Below are positions 27,111-35,984 of a DNA stretch of 61,969 nucleotides, one piece after another. Every line of letters begins with the position of its first letter. Position 1 is the first letter of the stretch. The DNA comes from Hyphomonas pacifica (GTDB lineage: Bacteria > Pseudomonadota > Alphaproteobacteria > Caulobacterales > Hyphomonadaceae), in the NCBI RefSeq assembly GCF_000682675.1, contig NZ_AWFA01000013.1, positions 1-61,969 on the forward strand, in the 5' to 3' direction. The notes under the pieces were generated by a model. It saw nothing but the letters and a program-made list of their open reading frames with translations. It did no database searches and was not told the origin of the DNA. Position numbers and translations under genes: made by a program.

Positions 27111-27578
27111 ATGCTGATCCGCAATTTTGAACCGGGCGACGCCCCAGCGCTTGCGGCGCTGTTTCATGCATCTGTGCACGAGGCCGGCACGCGAGACTAT
27201 TCTTCCGAACAGGTGGCAGCCTGGAGTGCTTCAGAGCCCTATGCAGCCAGATACTTGAGGCAGGCTGAAGGCAGGACATTTCTGGTAGCTGTTGATGATA
27301 GTGGTATTATTGTCGGCTAGGGCGACCTAGAAGAGAACGGTGATATTGACCATCTCTACTGCCGACCAGATTTGGTTGGCACCGGGGTAGGGTCAGCCAT
27401 TTATGCCGCTTTAGAAGCAGTAGCCAGGAAAACGGGTATCGCCGTTCTGTTTGTCGAAGCGAGCGAGGGAGCGCGTCTACTTTTTGAACGACGCGGCTTC
27501 AATTTTGAGGGGCGAAACGACTTGATGATAGATGGTGTAGCTATCCACAACTACCGTATGTCCAAGTCGATTGCGTAG
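27111..27578 (+). pseudogene. GNAT acetyltransferase interrupted by one in-frame amber codon
   Basis: Read as one frame, 27111-27578 encodes a 155-residue GNAT protein: LIRNFEPGDAPALAALFHASVHE at the start and, after the break, GDLEENGDIDHLYCRPDLVGTGVGSAIYAALE with the acetyl-CoA-binding GTGVGS, then VEASEGARLLFERRGF. A TAG at 27318-27320 (codon 70) splits it; there is no frameshift. The stop sits where related proteins usually have an aromatic residue in GFGDLE-like motifs, so one base change would restore the protein. Either a recent nonsense mutation, a sequencing error, or readthrough. Substrate unknown. Confidence 0.85.
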
Positions 27579-27620
27579 AATTTTCGTGCTTATATAGCGA
27601 GAAAGGGCAGGCGGTATCTG

Positions 27621-27649
27621 ACAGGCCTCCAACATCAGTGGAGGCCTGT
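27621..27649. terminator. Hairpin between GNAT and XRE genes
   Basis: A perfect 10-base-pair stem ACAGGCCTCC (27621-27630) with 27640-27649, nine-base loop. It lies between the convergent GNAT pseudogene and the XRE gene, so it may serve both strands, though there is no strong T tract. Confidence 0.55.
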
Positions 27650-27675
27650 TGGATAAGTATGTTGCCGCTAGGCCG

Positions 27676-28056
27676 CTAGTCGGCGGACATGACCTTCAGA
27701 ACCTTGGCCATCATGCCGAGGCGTTCCGTCGATCCTGTGCGATCAATCCAGGAATGACATTCCGCCCGGGCCCTGGCAGACGGGTCTGCTGTCTTGTTTT
27801 GCGCCTGGTTTTCGTCTTCGAACAGGCTGGCGATCGGCACGCGAAGCACGTCTGCCACATTGGACAGCATGCCAGCAGAAAGGCGGTTCGTGCCTGTTTC
27901 GTATTTCTGCAATTGCTGGTGACTGATGCCGAGCTCGTTGCCGAGTTCGGCGAGCGTCATGTTGCGATCCAGTCTAAGGCGCCGGATCTTTTCTCCTACC
28001 ATCTGGTCGATAGCGGTAGGGGCTCGGGAAGTAGATTGTCTTACAATTTTGGGCAC
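27676..28056 (-). CDS. XRE-family transcriptional regulator
   Basis: A 126-residue protein with a central helix-turn-helix of the lambda-Cro type: IRRLRLDRNMTLAELGNELGISHQQLQKYETGTNRLSAGMLSNVADVLRVPIASLF. The C-terminal tail RARAECHSWIDRTGSTERLGMMAKVLKVMSAD has no recognised domain. GTG start at 28056. Proteins of this form are common alphaproteobacterial housekeeping or stress regulators and are often self-regulated. An inverted repeat immediately upstream (28059-28080) is a candidate operator. The surrounding 28.06-28.31 kb DNA is AT-rich compared with its neighbours. Confidence 0.87.
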   Translation of the reverse strand: MPKIVRQSTSRAPTAIDQMVGEKIRRLRLDRNMTLAELGNELGISHQQLQKYETGTNRLSAGMLSNVADVLRVPIASLFEDENQAQNKTADPSARARAECHSWIDRTGSTERLGMMAKVLKVMSAD

Positions 28057-28058
28057 GT

Positions 28059-28080
28059 CATAACTCCATCAGAAGTTATG
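28059..28080. promoter_or_regulatory. Candidate operator of the XRE gene
   Basis: CATAACT (28059-28065) and AGTTATG (28074-28080) form a perfect inverted repeat with eight bases between arms, starting two bases upstream of the XRE start codon. A related palindrome CATAA-CA-TTATG is at 28140-28151. The whole 28057-28314 gap is AT-rich and contains a further inverted repeat, TATTTTAG/CTAAAATA, at 28247-28276. Confidence 0.5.
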
Positions 28081-28314
28081 TCTTTTCTCGCTCCGGATGT
28101 TATAGCAACCGATCAGGTACTAAAAAACATGGAACGGTACATAACATTATGAAACGGATATGGACTCCGGCGTTACCGTAATTTACGTTATCCTATGTCA
28201 ATTCAGCTGACAGACGATGTAACCGTTTGTATTTTTGAGTGTTTTGTATTTTAGAAAGAAAATAGACACTAAAATAGCCAGTATGTTGGAAAATCGGCCT
28301 ACGGTTGAAGTGCC

Positions 28315-31300
28315 TTAGTAGTCCTTCTTCCACTTTACCGAGACCTTTGCCTCGCCATTAGTGGTTGTCTCAGATGTCACTGATATTTGTGGTCTCGGCT
28401 CCCATTCGACCTCTACGGAGCTGCCTGAAGCACCTGCTGAGTTCAGTTCGAGGTACACATCATCAGCCAGATACTGGCCCACGCCCACTTCTGCGGCACC
28501 TGAATCGTTCGTTCCAAAAGACAATCTGTCGATCCCGAGCGCAGATTGTAGCTCGGCAGTGGGGTCAAAACCGGTCCCCTTGCCGCTGAGACGTGCGATG
28601 GAGTTGGCCAGCTGTGCGGCTTCCAGGGCAGACAGGTCAACCGAAGAGCGGCCGAAGAGGAGCCGGGAGAGTATTTCGTCCTGTGGCAGTTCCGGGGTAC
28701 TGCTCAGCTCGAATTTCGGATTGGTGGGCGATCCTGTGAGCGCCACGCTGGCTGTGAAGCCATTCACAGTGCGGTCAGCCTGTACATCAAGGCGCGCGCG
28801 GGTGATTGGACCGTTAAAGGTGACGCCACCCTTGTCAAATACGAAGGGGCGACCGGCCAGGTCCAGCGTGCCTCGGCGCAGTGTCGCCTCTCCATTGAGG
28901 CGCGGTGAGGCTGGTGTGCCGGTAAGCTTCAGGTCCAGTCCCCATTCGCTTTCCAGGCCACGCCCCCAGAGGAAGACGCGACGCCCGGCATCAATCTGCA
29001 AGTTCAAAGACAACGACTGTCTCAGCTTGCTTTCGCCCTCAGGCTTGGAGGCGTCTTCGACCCAGCGCACATTGATTGCCTGCGGTCGCGAAGAGGGCAA
29101 ATTGTCCAGAGAGAAACGGGCATTCTGGATGTTGATCCGGCCTTCCACATCGCGGGAAGTTTCATCACCGGTCAGGCTGATCTCGCCACCTGCACGCAGC
29201 GTGTCGCCGTCGCGATTATATAGTAGCAGATTGGTGAAGGAGACGCCGAGGTCATTCTTGTTGCGAGAGAGCGTGCCTGAGAATTTGGTTGAGCCGCCAT
29301 CGGCGCCGTTTGCCTTGCCGTCAATAGCCAGTTGAAGGTCCTTGTAGGCGGCATCCAGCGACAGATCCGTCAGGCGCATGCCTGTCGTGCCGAATTCGTA
29401 GATGCCCTTGCGAATGTCTGCTGTCGCTTCAAAGACCGGCTTTTTCAAAGTGCCTGTCAGGGTCGCTTTGGCATCAATCTGTCCGCCGATGTCGTGCCCA
29501 TACGCCAGTGCCACCGAGCGCAGCGCTGCAAGGTCTCCGGTCACGACGGTTTGCCCCTTCACGGGCTCGGTCAGGGAGGGGCGGGCGATATCACCTGGCC
29601 GTGCATTGATCGGGATGGTCAGATCGCTGACGAGTTTAAGCTCCCCGCCATATGAGCTGACTTCATTCAGCACCAGCTTGCCGTTTCCGAGACGCCCGGT
29701 GATGTCCAGCGCGAAGGTTTCCTCAACGCCCGGGAGAGGGCCATTGGCGGCAATGACAAACTGGCCGCGAGGATTCTCTCCAAAGGGATAAAGGTCTCCG
29801 CCGCCGCTGAGCACGGCGTCCGGCGCCGACAGCCCCATGGCCGCCAGCACGGGTTCCAGGCTCAGCTTGTTGATCTTGAAGGTCAGGCGGGAGTCGTCTT
29901 TTTCCTCTTCGACATCAGCCTCGATCAGTCCGCCAAGAACCAGAAGGTTCAGGTCAACCGCTGGCGCATCCCCGAGCCGCCAGGTGATCGGGCTTTGGGA
30001 TTTGATAGGCTCGCCCAACAGTGTGCCATCCATCTCCAGCTGGCCATTGGGATAGTCGCCGTCAAAACTGGCAGAGCCCAGCACGTTCAGCTGGGTCGGC
30101 CGCTTGTCATGCGCGCGCTGCACTTCGATGGAAAAATTATAGCCTTCCGGCGCATTGCGGGCCTGTCCGCTGATCGTGTCAAAGCGCAGGCCCTGTGAGA
30201 GCCAAATATCATTGATTGTGCCTGAGGCAGATACCGCGAGCGTATCTTCCTTTTCGCGGCGCAGACTGATGTCCAGATTGAACGCCCCGATGTGGCGATC
30301 GCCGAAACTCAGCCTCTCTCCGCTTGCAACGAAATCTGCATTCAGGCCGCTGTCATTGCCATAGATCAGACCGCCGGATAGGTTGACTGTATCATATGTA
30401 CCCTGAGTATCTTGCAGTGAGAAGACGCCATCCGCCCAGGACAGCTGGCTGGTAATATCGATGGCATTACCGCCCTTCATGCCTTTCAGCGTGATCGGGC
30501 CGGTCCATCCCGCCGGTGTATTGTCCAGTCTTAGGCTGGTTTCAAGATCAGTCAGGTCAACACCATTGCGACTTAGTATGCCGCCCTGTGAGGTGAGACT
30601 GATCGTGTCGACACCGCCTTGCCCGATGATCTGCACCTTGCCTTCAGACAGGTTGATTTCAGTGCCAGACAGGATCGTTGTGTCGGTCTGGGTGAAGCCA
30701 GCATTGAGGGTTATCTTCCCCTTCGGTCCATAGGTGCCCGTGCCGTTCAGTACCAGAACGCCGCCTTCGATGGCGATGTGCTGCAGCTGGTAGGTCTCGC
30801 CCGCCTTCACCACATTGGCGCGAAGGCGCGGCGTATCACTGACCAGCTGTGCCACTGTGCGATTGAAGGCCTCAACGCCTTTCAGGTTCACATCCGCATT
30901 AATTTGAGGCGCAGAGAATGTACCGGTGATACCGACCTTGCCGGATGCTGCCAGCTCAGGGGTTGAGGCCAGCAAGCCGGAGACCTGATTCAGCTGGGTC
31001 TCCAGATTGAGGGCTTTCTGGCGTGTGTCGATGGTGCCATTGGCGGCAAGGCTGCCGCGCGCCAGCTGCGCCGTGGAGGGCGAGAGGGTCAGCACACCTG
31101 TGGTGCGGTCATAGCTGCCGGAGACGTCCAGATTCGGGGCCTTGCCAATCAGGCGGCTGGCCGTCTTGCTGTTTTTCAGAATGCCGGTTCCGGTCAGGGC
31201 TGCGGTGAGGTTCACGGCCTCGCCCTTGCTGAAAACCTGTAGCGGGCCCTCCAGCGTGTCGAAGGGCAGGGAGCTGCCGGCATTGGCGGTCAGCACGGCT

Positions 31301-32430
31301 GTACCATTTGCGGAAAGGCTTTCGCCAGGTTCTGAGATCTGGCCCTCGAACGCGACTCCCGCTTCGAAATTGGCGAGATCTTTCAGGCCGAAGAATTCCA
31401 GATCTACATCCAGCGGGCCATCAAACCGGCTGCGCTTTCCATCTTTGTAAATGCCCGCGAGCTTCAGATGACCGGTGGTGAAATCGCTGGTCAGGGTGAA
31501 CGGTGTGCGCTTCTCCTGAATGTCTGCGTCCAGCTTCAACACCGCAGCGGTGCCGACCAGATCCTTGATCGTGTCGGACACGGGCAGGTGACTTGCATCC
31601 AGATTGGCGCTGGCCAGAAGATTGCCGGAGGTGATCTTTGCTGTGATTTCAGCGGTCTTGTCTCCGGCGATCTTTAGCACGGCAAAGCCGTCGCCTTCAT
31701 CCATTGTGCCGCTGGCGCTGGCTTTCAGATTTGCGCTCTCACCCTGGGCCAGACCGACAAGCGTGGCGATGGTGCCGCCAGATGGCGCGTCGATGTCTGC
31801 TTCGATATTGAAGGCACCGCTCGCGCGGCGTTGCAGATTGGCCGTTATCTTGTCTCCTGCGCCTTCCAGCGGCAGGGCATCCAGCGAAGCCGTCAGGGTA
31901 CGGTCTTGCGGAAACTTGAGGTGTCCCTCTATGTGGAAGGCGGCCTTGGGCCCGGCAACGCCTTCTTCCAGCCTCAGCTCTCCGATCCGCAAATCTGCCA
32001 GTGAGACCGACCAGTTTCCGGATGAGGATGAACTGGGTGTCTCTGGTGTGAGAACCGGTTTGCGGATGACATGAATTTTCTCCGCGCTGACCAGGTTCAA
32101 ATCCAGCTTGCGAGAGATCAACGCCATGGGAGACCAGGCGAGTTGCAGATCGCTGGCTTCCAGCCAGACGCCCTGTTCGTCCGTCAGGGTCAGGCGCGCA
32201 ACCTTCATGTCTTTCAGTGGATCGCCCGACAGGCCCTCAATCTCGATCGTACCGACCCGGCCCACCTTGCGACCATCAATCTGCGCCTCGACGAAATTGC
32301 GACCGCCGTCGGTTTTCGTCCAGATGCGCGCGCCGCCAATCAGCAGCGCCAGCACAAGTAGGATGCCAACTACCAACGCCAGCCAGATATGCTTGCGCAA
32401 GAAAGAGAGGAAGGGGCGTGCGCCTGGCAT
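28315..32430 (-). CDS. tamB: TamB, translocation and assembly module inner-membrane subunit
   Basis: A 1371-residue protein with one N-terminal membrane helix (HIWLALVVGILLVLALLIGGARIW) and a very long beta-rich periplasmic part of AsmA/TamB type repeated strands, ending in the DUF490/TamB C-terminal domain (FGTNDSGAAEVGVGQYLADDVYLEL, EVEWEPRPQISVTSET). Such proteins bridge the periplasm as a hydrophobic groove and transport phospholipid or assist TamA-dependent insertion of outer-membrane proteins. Its ATG overlaps the TGA of tamA by one base (TGATG), so the two are translationally coupled. Confidence 0.94.
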   Translation of the reverse strand: MPGARPFLSFLRKHIWLALVVGILLVLALLIGGARIWTKTDGGRNFVEAQIDGRKVGRVGTIEIEGLSGDPLKDMKVARLTLTDEQGVWLEASDLQLAWSPMALISRKLDLNLVSAEKIHVIRKPVLTPETPSSSSSGNWSVSLADLRIGELRLEEGVAGPKAAFHIEGHLKFPQDRTLTASLDALPLEGAGDKITANLQRRASGAFNIEADIDAPSGGTIATLVGLAQGESANLKASASGTMDEGDGFAVLKIAGDKTAEITAKITSGNLLASANLDASHLPVSDTIKDLVGTAAVLKLDADIQEKRTPFTLTSDFTTGHLKLAGIYKDGKRSRFDGPLDVDLEFFGLKDLANFEAGVAFEGQISEPGESLSANGTAVLTANAGSSLPFDTLEGPLQVFSKGEAVNLTAALTGTGILKNSKTASRLIGKAPNLDVSGSYDRTTGVLTLSPSTAQLARGSLAANGTIDTRQKALNLETQLNQVSGLLASTPELAASGKVGITGTFSAPQINADVNLKGVEAFNRTVAQLVSDTPRLRANVVKAGETYQLQHIAIEGGVLVLNGTGTYGPKGKITLNAGFTQTDTTILSGTEINLSEGKVQIIGQGGVDTISLTSQGGILSRNGVDLTDLETSLRLDNTPAGWTGPITLKGMKGGNAIDITSQLSWADGVFSLQDTQGTYDTVNLSGGLIYGNDSGLNADFVASGERLSFGDRHIGAFNLDISLRREKEDTLAVSASGTINDIWLSQGLRFDTISGQARNAPEGYNFSIEVQRAHDKRPTQLNVLGSASFDGDYPNGQLEMDGTLLGEPIKSQSPITWRLGDAPAVDLNLLVLGGLIEADVEEEKDDSRLTFKINKLSLEPVLAAMGLSAPDAVLSGGGDLYPFGENPRGQFVIAANGPLPGVEETFALDITGRLGNGKLVLNEVSSYGGELKLVSDLTIPINARPGDIARPSLTEPVKGQTVVTGDLAALRSVALAYGHDIGGQIDAKATLTGTLKKPVFEATADIRKGIYEFGTTGMRLTDLSLDAAYKDLQLAIDGKANGADGGSTKFSGTLSRNKNDLGVSFTNLLLYNRDGDTLRAGGEISLTGDETSRDVEGRINIQNARFSLDNLPSSRPQAINVRWVEDASKPEGESKLRQSLSLNLQIDAGRRVFLWGRGLESEWGLDLKLTGTPASPRLNGEATLRRGTLDLAGRPFVFDKGGVTFNGPITRARLDVQADRTVNGFTASVALTGSPTNPKFELSSTPELPQDEILSRLLFGRSSVDLSALEAAQLANSIARLSGKGTGFDPTAELQSALGIDRLSFGTNDSGAAEVGVGQYLADDVYLELNSAGASGSSVEVEWEPRPQISVTSETTTNGEAKVSVKWKKDY

Positions 32431-34280
32431 CAGAAGGCCTGCCCGATAGAGATGTAAAGCTGCACCGGCTCGTCACCGTCGCGCGGGTTCAGCGGTGTGG
32501 CAATGTCCAGGCGGACTGGGCCGAAGCCTGGATAAAATCGTACACCCAGGCCAAAGGCAGAGCGCATGTTTTCCGCTGCGGCGGAAAGGTCTGACTCGGC
32601 CGCGCCAGCATCAATGAAGGCGACATAACCCCAGCGCTCGGATTTGCGCCAGCGCAGCTCCCCGGAGACATTCAGCATCGCGTCACCGCCAATCGGTTCG
32701 CCCAGCGGGTCCTTCGGCGAAAGGGACTGGTATTCATAACCGCGCACCGTGCCACCGCCGCCGGAATAGAATTTCCGGTCCACTGGCACGCTGTCATCGC
32801 CCAGGAAACTACCAGCCTCCAGACGCAGCGCACCGACGAGGCGCTCGGCGACCTTCGTGTAGGTCGAAACAGAGCCCTGAATACGGGTATAGGAAGCGAC
32901 GACGCCTGTCCCGAAGGAAAAGCCCGGCTCAACGCCCAGATAGGCGCGGTTGCCGGTTTGCGGGTCCAGCGGATCCTTGACCGTGTCATAGGTCGCGCCC
33001 AGCGGAAAAGACAGCGTCACCTGATCCTGCAGACTGTTGATACCTTGCGCGCGTAATTCGTAATCAGTTGACCGTGTGGCGTCGACAGCCGCGCCAGCCG
33101 ACAGGGTGAAATTCTTGTTGAGGGGCTGGGACAAATTGGCGGCAACTTTTATGCCCTTCAGATCATAGGCGTCTGTTTCCTCATCGCGCACGCCGGCCTC
33201 TGCCGTAAGAGTGCGGCCATAGCGCCCGATGTTCGGGCGCTTGTAGGTGGCCTTCAGGTGCCGGGCGAGTGTCGCATACTGTGCCTCGACCGAAACCGTA
33301 TCGGCCATGCCCATCAGGTTGCGGCGTTCCCAACTGGCATTCGCGCCTGCGCCGTCTGTGGTGGAATAGCTGACACCTGCGCCAATCGTGCGGCGTTTGC
33401 CTTCGGATAATTGCAGGTCTACCGTGTGGGTGCCGTTTGCATCCGGTCGCTCATGTATGTCCACACCGATGCCATCGAACAGGCCCGTACTGCGAACACG
33501 CGTGCGCAGGGTTTCCATTTTCTCGGGTGAGTAGAGGTCTCCCTCGTCCCAGTTTTGCAGTACACGGATAGCCTTGTCCTTGGTGCGCAGCCCCTCCGGA
33601 ATGGTCATCTCGCCCAGGCGGACCAGCTCTCCGGGTTTCAGGGAGTAGGTCAGCTCGACAGTCTTTTCCGCGCGAGAAGCGAGGGCGTCGATGCCATCAC
33701 TTTCTGCGAAGGCATAGCCAGAGCTTTTCAGCTGCCTCAGCAACAGGGTTTCCAGCGCTTCAATATTGGGCGTGCGTGCCCACGCGCCGGGCCTCAGCGT
33801 ATCAAGGTCTGCGCGGATACGCTCCTGAGCCTGCGGGGTCAGATCATCCGTGCCGGTGACGTCAATTGAGGCGATTCGGAAGCGCTCTCCCAGGCTGACA
33901 TCCAGACGCGGACGTGTGTCTGTGGATTCTACCAGTTCCGGAGACACTATGGCGGCGAAATAGCCTTCCGATGCTAGATATTCCTGCAGCGTATTGGCGG
34001 CCTGTGTAGCCCGGCGGCGCGCTTCCAGAACGCTGCCAGCCTTTTCGCCGCGTATCTGCAGCGCGCTTTCTGCGCCGCGTTCCAGGTTTTCCGGCAGGCC
34101 ATCTACGGTAACAGGCATATAGGTCCCGTCAGCGCCTTCTCCGTTAGCGGAATCTCCCCGAAATGTAGCGCAGGCGGATGTGGCTGTGAGCAGCAGGCAG
34201 CACAAGGCGGTCCTGTTCCAGGACAGCTGCCGAGTGGATGCAGGGCGTTCTGCCCAGTTTACCATAGTGTCGCCCATCAT
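32430..34280 (-). CDS. tamA: TamA, BamA-family outer-membrane barrel
   Basis: A 616-residue outer-membrane protein of the Omp85 family with N-terminal POTRA domains (about residues 55-290, e.g. GERFRIASIDVTGTDDLTPQ and ALETLLLRQLKSSGYAFAESDG) and a C-terminal 16-stranded barrel ending in LYISIGQAF, the usual terminal Phe. The Omp85 signature VRGYEYQSLSPKDPLG is present. An internal Cys (LLLTATSACAT) follows the hydrophobic part of the leader. The start is 34280; an ATG five codons inside is equally good. First gene of the tamA-tamB pair; divergent from the exchanger gene across a 209-base gap. Confidence 0.93.
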   Translation of the reverse strand: MMGDTMVNWAERPASTRQLSWNRTALCCLLLTATSACATFRGDSANGEGADGTYMPVTVDGLPENLERGAESALQIRGEKAGSVLEARRRATQAANTLQEYLASEGYFAAIVSPELVESTDTRPRLDVSLGERFRIASIDVTGTDDLTPQAQERIRADLDTLRPGAWARTPNIEALETLLLRQLKSSGYAFAESDGIDALASRAEKTVELTYSLKPGELVRLGEMTIPEGLRTKDKAIRVLQNWDEGDLYSPEKMETLRTRVRSTGLFDGIGVDIHERPDANGTHTVDLQLSEGKRRTIGAGVSYSTTDGAGANASWERRNLMGMADTVSVEAQYATLARHLKATYKRPNIGRYGRTLTAEAGVRDEETDAYDLKGIKVAANLSQPLNKNFTLSAGAAVDATRSTDYELRAQGINSLQDQVTLSFPLGATYDTVKDPLDPQTGNRAYLGVEPGFSFGTGVVASYTRIQGSVSTYTKVAERLVGALRLEAGSFLGDDSVPVDRKFYSGGGGTVRGYEYQSLSPKDPLGEPIGGDAMLNVSGELRWRKSERWGYVAFIDAGAAESDLSAAAENMRSAFGLGVRFYPGFGPVRLDIATPLNPRDGDEPVQLYISIGQAF

Positions 34281-34489
34281 GCTGTGTTTAGGGTGATTTG
34301 TGCCTGATTAAGCTGAGTACAGGGTGAACGATATTGAGAAAATTTGTCTCATCTGCGCCATGCGCTGTATTTTTCACGGAAACTACGCCTCATCCCAAGA
34401 TTATCCAGGCTTAAGCGCAAGTCGGCCTGATTGCACAGTTTCGTGGACTCCCCATATCATAAGGCTAACTCTTTCCTGCGAGGAAATGC

Positions 34490-35521
34490 ATGACATATCT
34501 TATGGTACTTGGCGGCCTTGTGCTCCTGTTTCTCGGAGGAGAAGGCTTGGTCAGGGGCTCTGTCAGTGTCGCTCGCAAGCTCAACATTTCGGAACTGGTG
34601 ATTGGCCTTACTTTGGTCGGCTTCGGAACATCCGTGCCGGAACTGGTAACCAGTTTGCGCGCCATTAATTCAGGCGCGGTTGGTATTGCAGTCGGGAACG
34701 TTATTGGGTCGAATATTGCGAACATCCTGCTCGTGCTGGGTGTCGCGGCCGTGATCCATCCTATTGTCACCAATCCCCGCGCCTTGATGCGCGATACAGG
34801 GGTGATGATCTTGGTCACTATGCTGCTTTGCTTCATGATCTGGTTTGACCTGTTTACGCGCGGCGCAGGCATCGCACTCACCGTCTGCCTGATCGGCTAC
34901 ATCATCTTCTCGCTGGTCGCAGACCAGAAACAGCCGGATGACGTGGCCCACATGCATGCCGAAGAGGGCGAAACGGTTGAGGCCAATTATGGCGTCGGCA
35001 TAGGTATCCTGATCGCGATTGCGGGCTTGGCAGGCGTTGTCTATGGCGCGAAGCTGCTGGTGGATGGCTCAGTTTCCATCGCGCGCGATTTTGGCATCAG
35101 CGAGACCGTGATCGGGCTGACCATTGTCGCCATCGGCACCAGCCTGCCAGAACTCGCAACCTCAGCCATCGCGGCGTTCCGCGGCAAGGCCGATGTCGCG
35201 CTCGGCAACATCATTGGTTCGAACATTTTCAACATACTGGGCATTCTGGGCGTCACCGCCCTGGTGCATCCGTTCAGCGTCCGCCAGCCTGTGTCCGGCG
35301 ATGTTGCGGCCGGGGCCATGGTGCAGGGAGAAACGGTCAGCCTGATCAGCGTTGGCGATATTTCCGCACTGATCCTGTCTGTTGCGCTGATGGTGCTTTT
35401 TGCCATCACGGCCCGGCGCATTGGGCGCTGGGAAGGGGGCATTCTCCTTTTGGGATATGCGCTCTATATGGGCCTGACATTCAACCTTATTCCAGTACCG
35501 GCACTGATCTCTCATGGCTGA
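34490..35521 (+). CDS. Sodium/calcium exchanger family protein
   Basis: A 343-residue integral membrane protein of the CaCA family (YrbG type). Two homologous halves each carry the alpha-repeat: [21 protein letters not shown] with [18 protein letters not shown], and [46 protein letters not shown]. Around ten membrane helices. It exchanges Ca2+ for Na+ or H+ across the inner membrane. A G-rich TTTCCTGCGAGGAAAT precedes the ATG. Its end overlaps the start of queF by eight bases, an unusual coupling. Confidence 0.93.
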   Translation: MTYLMVLGGLVLLFLGGEGLVRGSVSVARKLNISELVIGLTLVGFGTSVPELVTSLRAINSGAVGIAVGNVIGSNIANILLVLGVAAVIHPIVTNPRALMRDTGVMILVTMLLCFMIWFDLFTRGAGIALTVCLIGYIIFSLVADQKQPDDVAHMHAEEGETVEANYGVGIGILIAIAGLAGVVYGAKLLVDGSVSIARDFGISETVIGLTIVAIGTSLPELATSAIAAFRGKADVALGNIIGSNIFNILGILGVTALVHPFSVRQPVSGDVAAGAMVQGETVSLISVGDISALILSVALMVLFAITARRIGRWEGGILLLGYALYMGLTFNLIPVPALISHG

Positions 35522-35981
35522 CAATCCGATCTATCAGAACCTTGGCCAACTCGGCCAGCACACCGCACAACCGCAAAGCCCGGAAGAGGCAGAGCTGGAG
35601 CGGGTCTCCAACCCGCATGCGGGAGAGCTCTATCTCACGCGCTTTGTTGCGCCGGAGTTCACTTCGCTGTGCCCCGTCACTGGCCAGCCGGATTTCGCCC
35701 ATCTCGTGATTGACTATGCGCCGGGCGACTGGCTGGTGGAATCGAAAAGCCTGAAGCTATACCTCACCAGCTTCCGCAATCATGGCGCGTTCCATGAGGA
35801 ATGCACCGTCTCCATTGGCAAGAAGATTTTTGAATTCACCGAGGCAAAATGGCTGCGCATCAGCGGCTATTGGTATCCGCGCGGGGGTATCCCGATCGAC
35901 GTCTTCTGGCAGTCCGGCGAGGTGCCGAAAGGGCTTTATGTGCCCGACACCGGCGTCGCCTCCTATCGCGGGCGCGGCTAA
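35514..35981 (+). CDS. queF: preQ0 reductase (7-cyano-7-deazaguanine reductase)
   Basis: A 155-residue T-fold enzyme that reduces preQ0 to preQ1 with NADPH for queuosine synthesis. The catalytic Cys53 in [11 protein letters not shown] and Asp60, and the QueF signature [26 protein letters not shown], are intact; length and pattern match the single-domain (type I) form. It overlaps the exchanger gene by eight bases. No other queuosine gene lies in the window. Its stop is four bases from the convergent end of the Cys-rich gene. Confidence 0.95.
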   Translation: MADNPIYQNLGQLGQHTAQPQSPEEAELERVSNPHAGELYLTRFVAPEFTSLCPVTGQPDFAHLVIDYAPGDWLVESKSLKLYLTSFRNHGAFHEECTVSIGKKIFEFTEAKWLRISGYWYPRGGIPIDVFWQSGEVPKGLYVPDTGVASYRGRG

Positions 35982-35984
35982 GGC

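Noticed and set aside
25898-28056. Integrated element using tRNA-Thr as attachment site
   Set aside because: No integrase and no visible duplicate of the tRNA 3' end; only the broken GNAT gene and AT-rich DNA hint at it.
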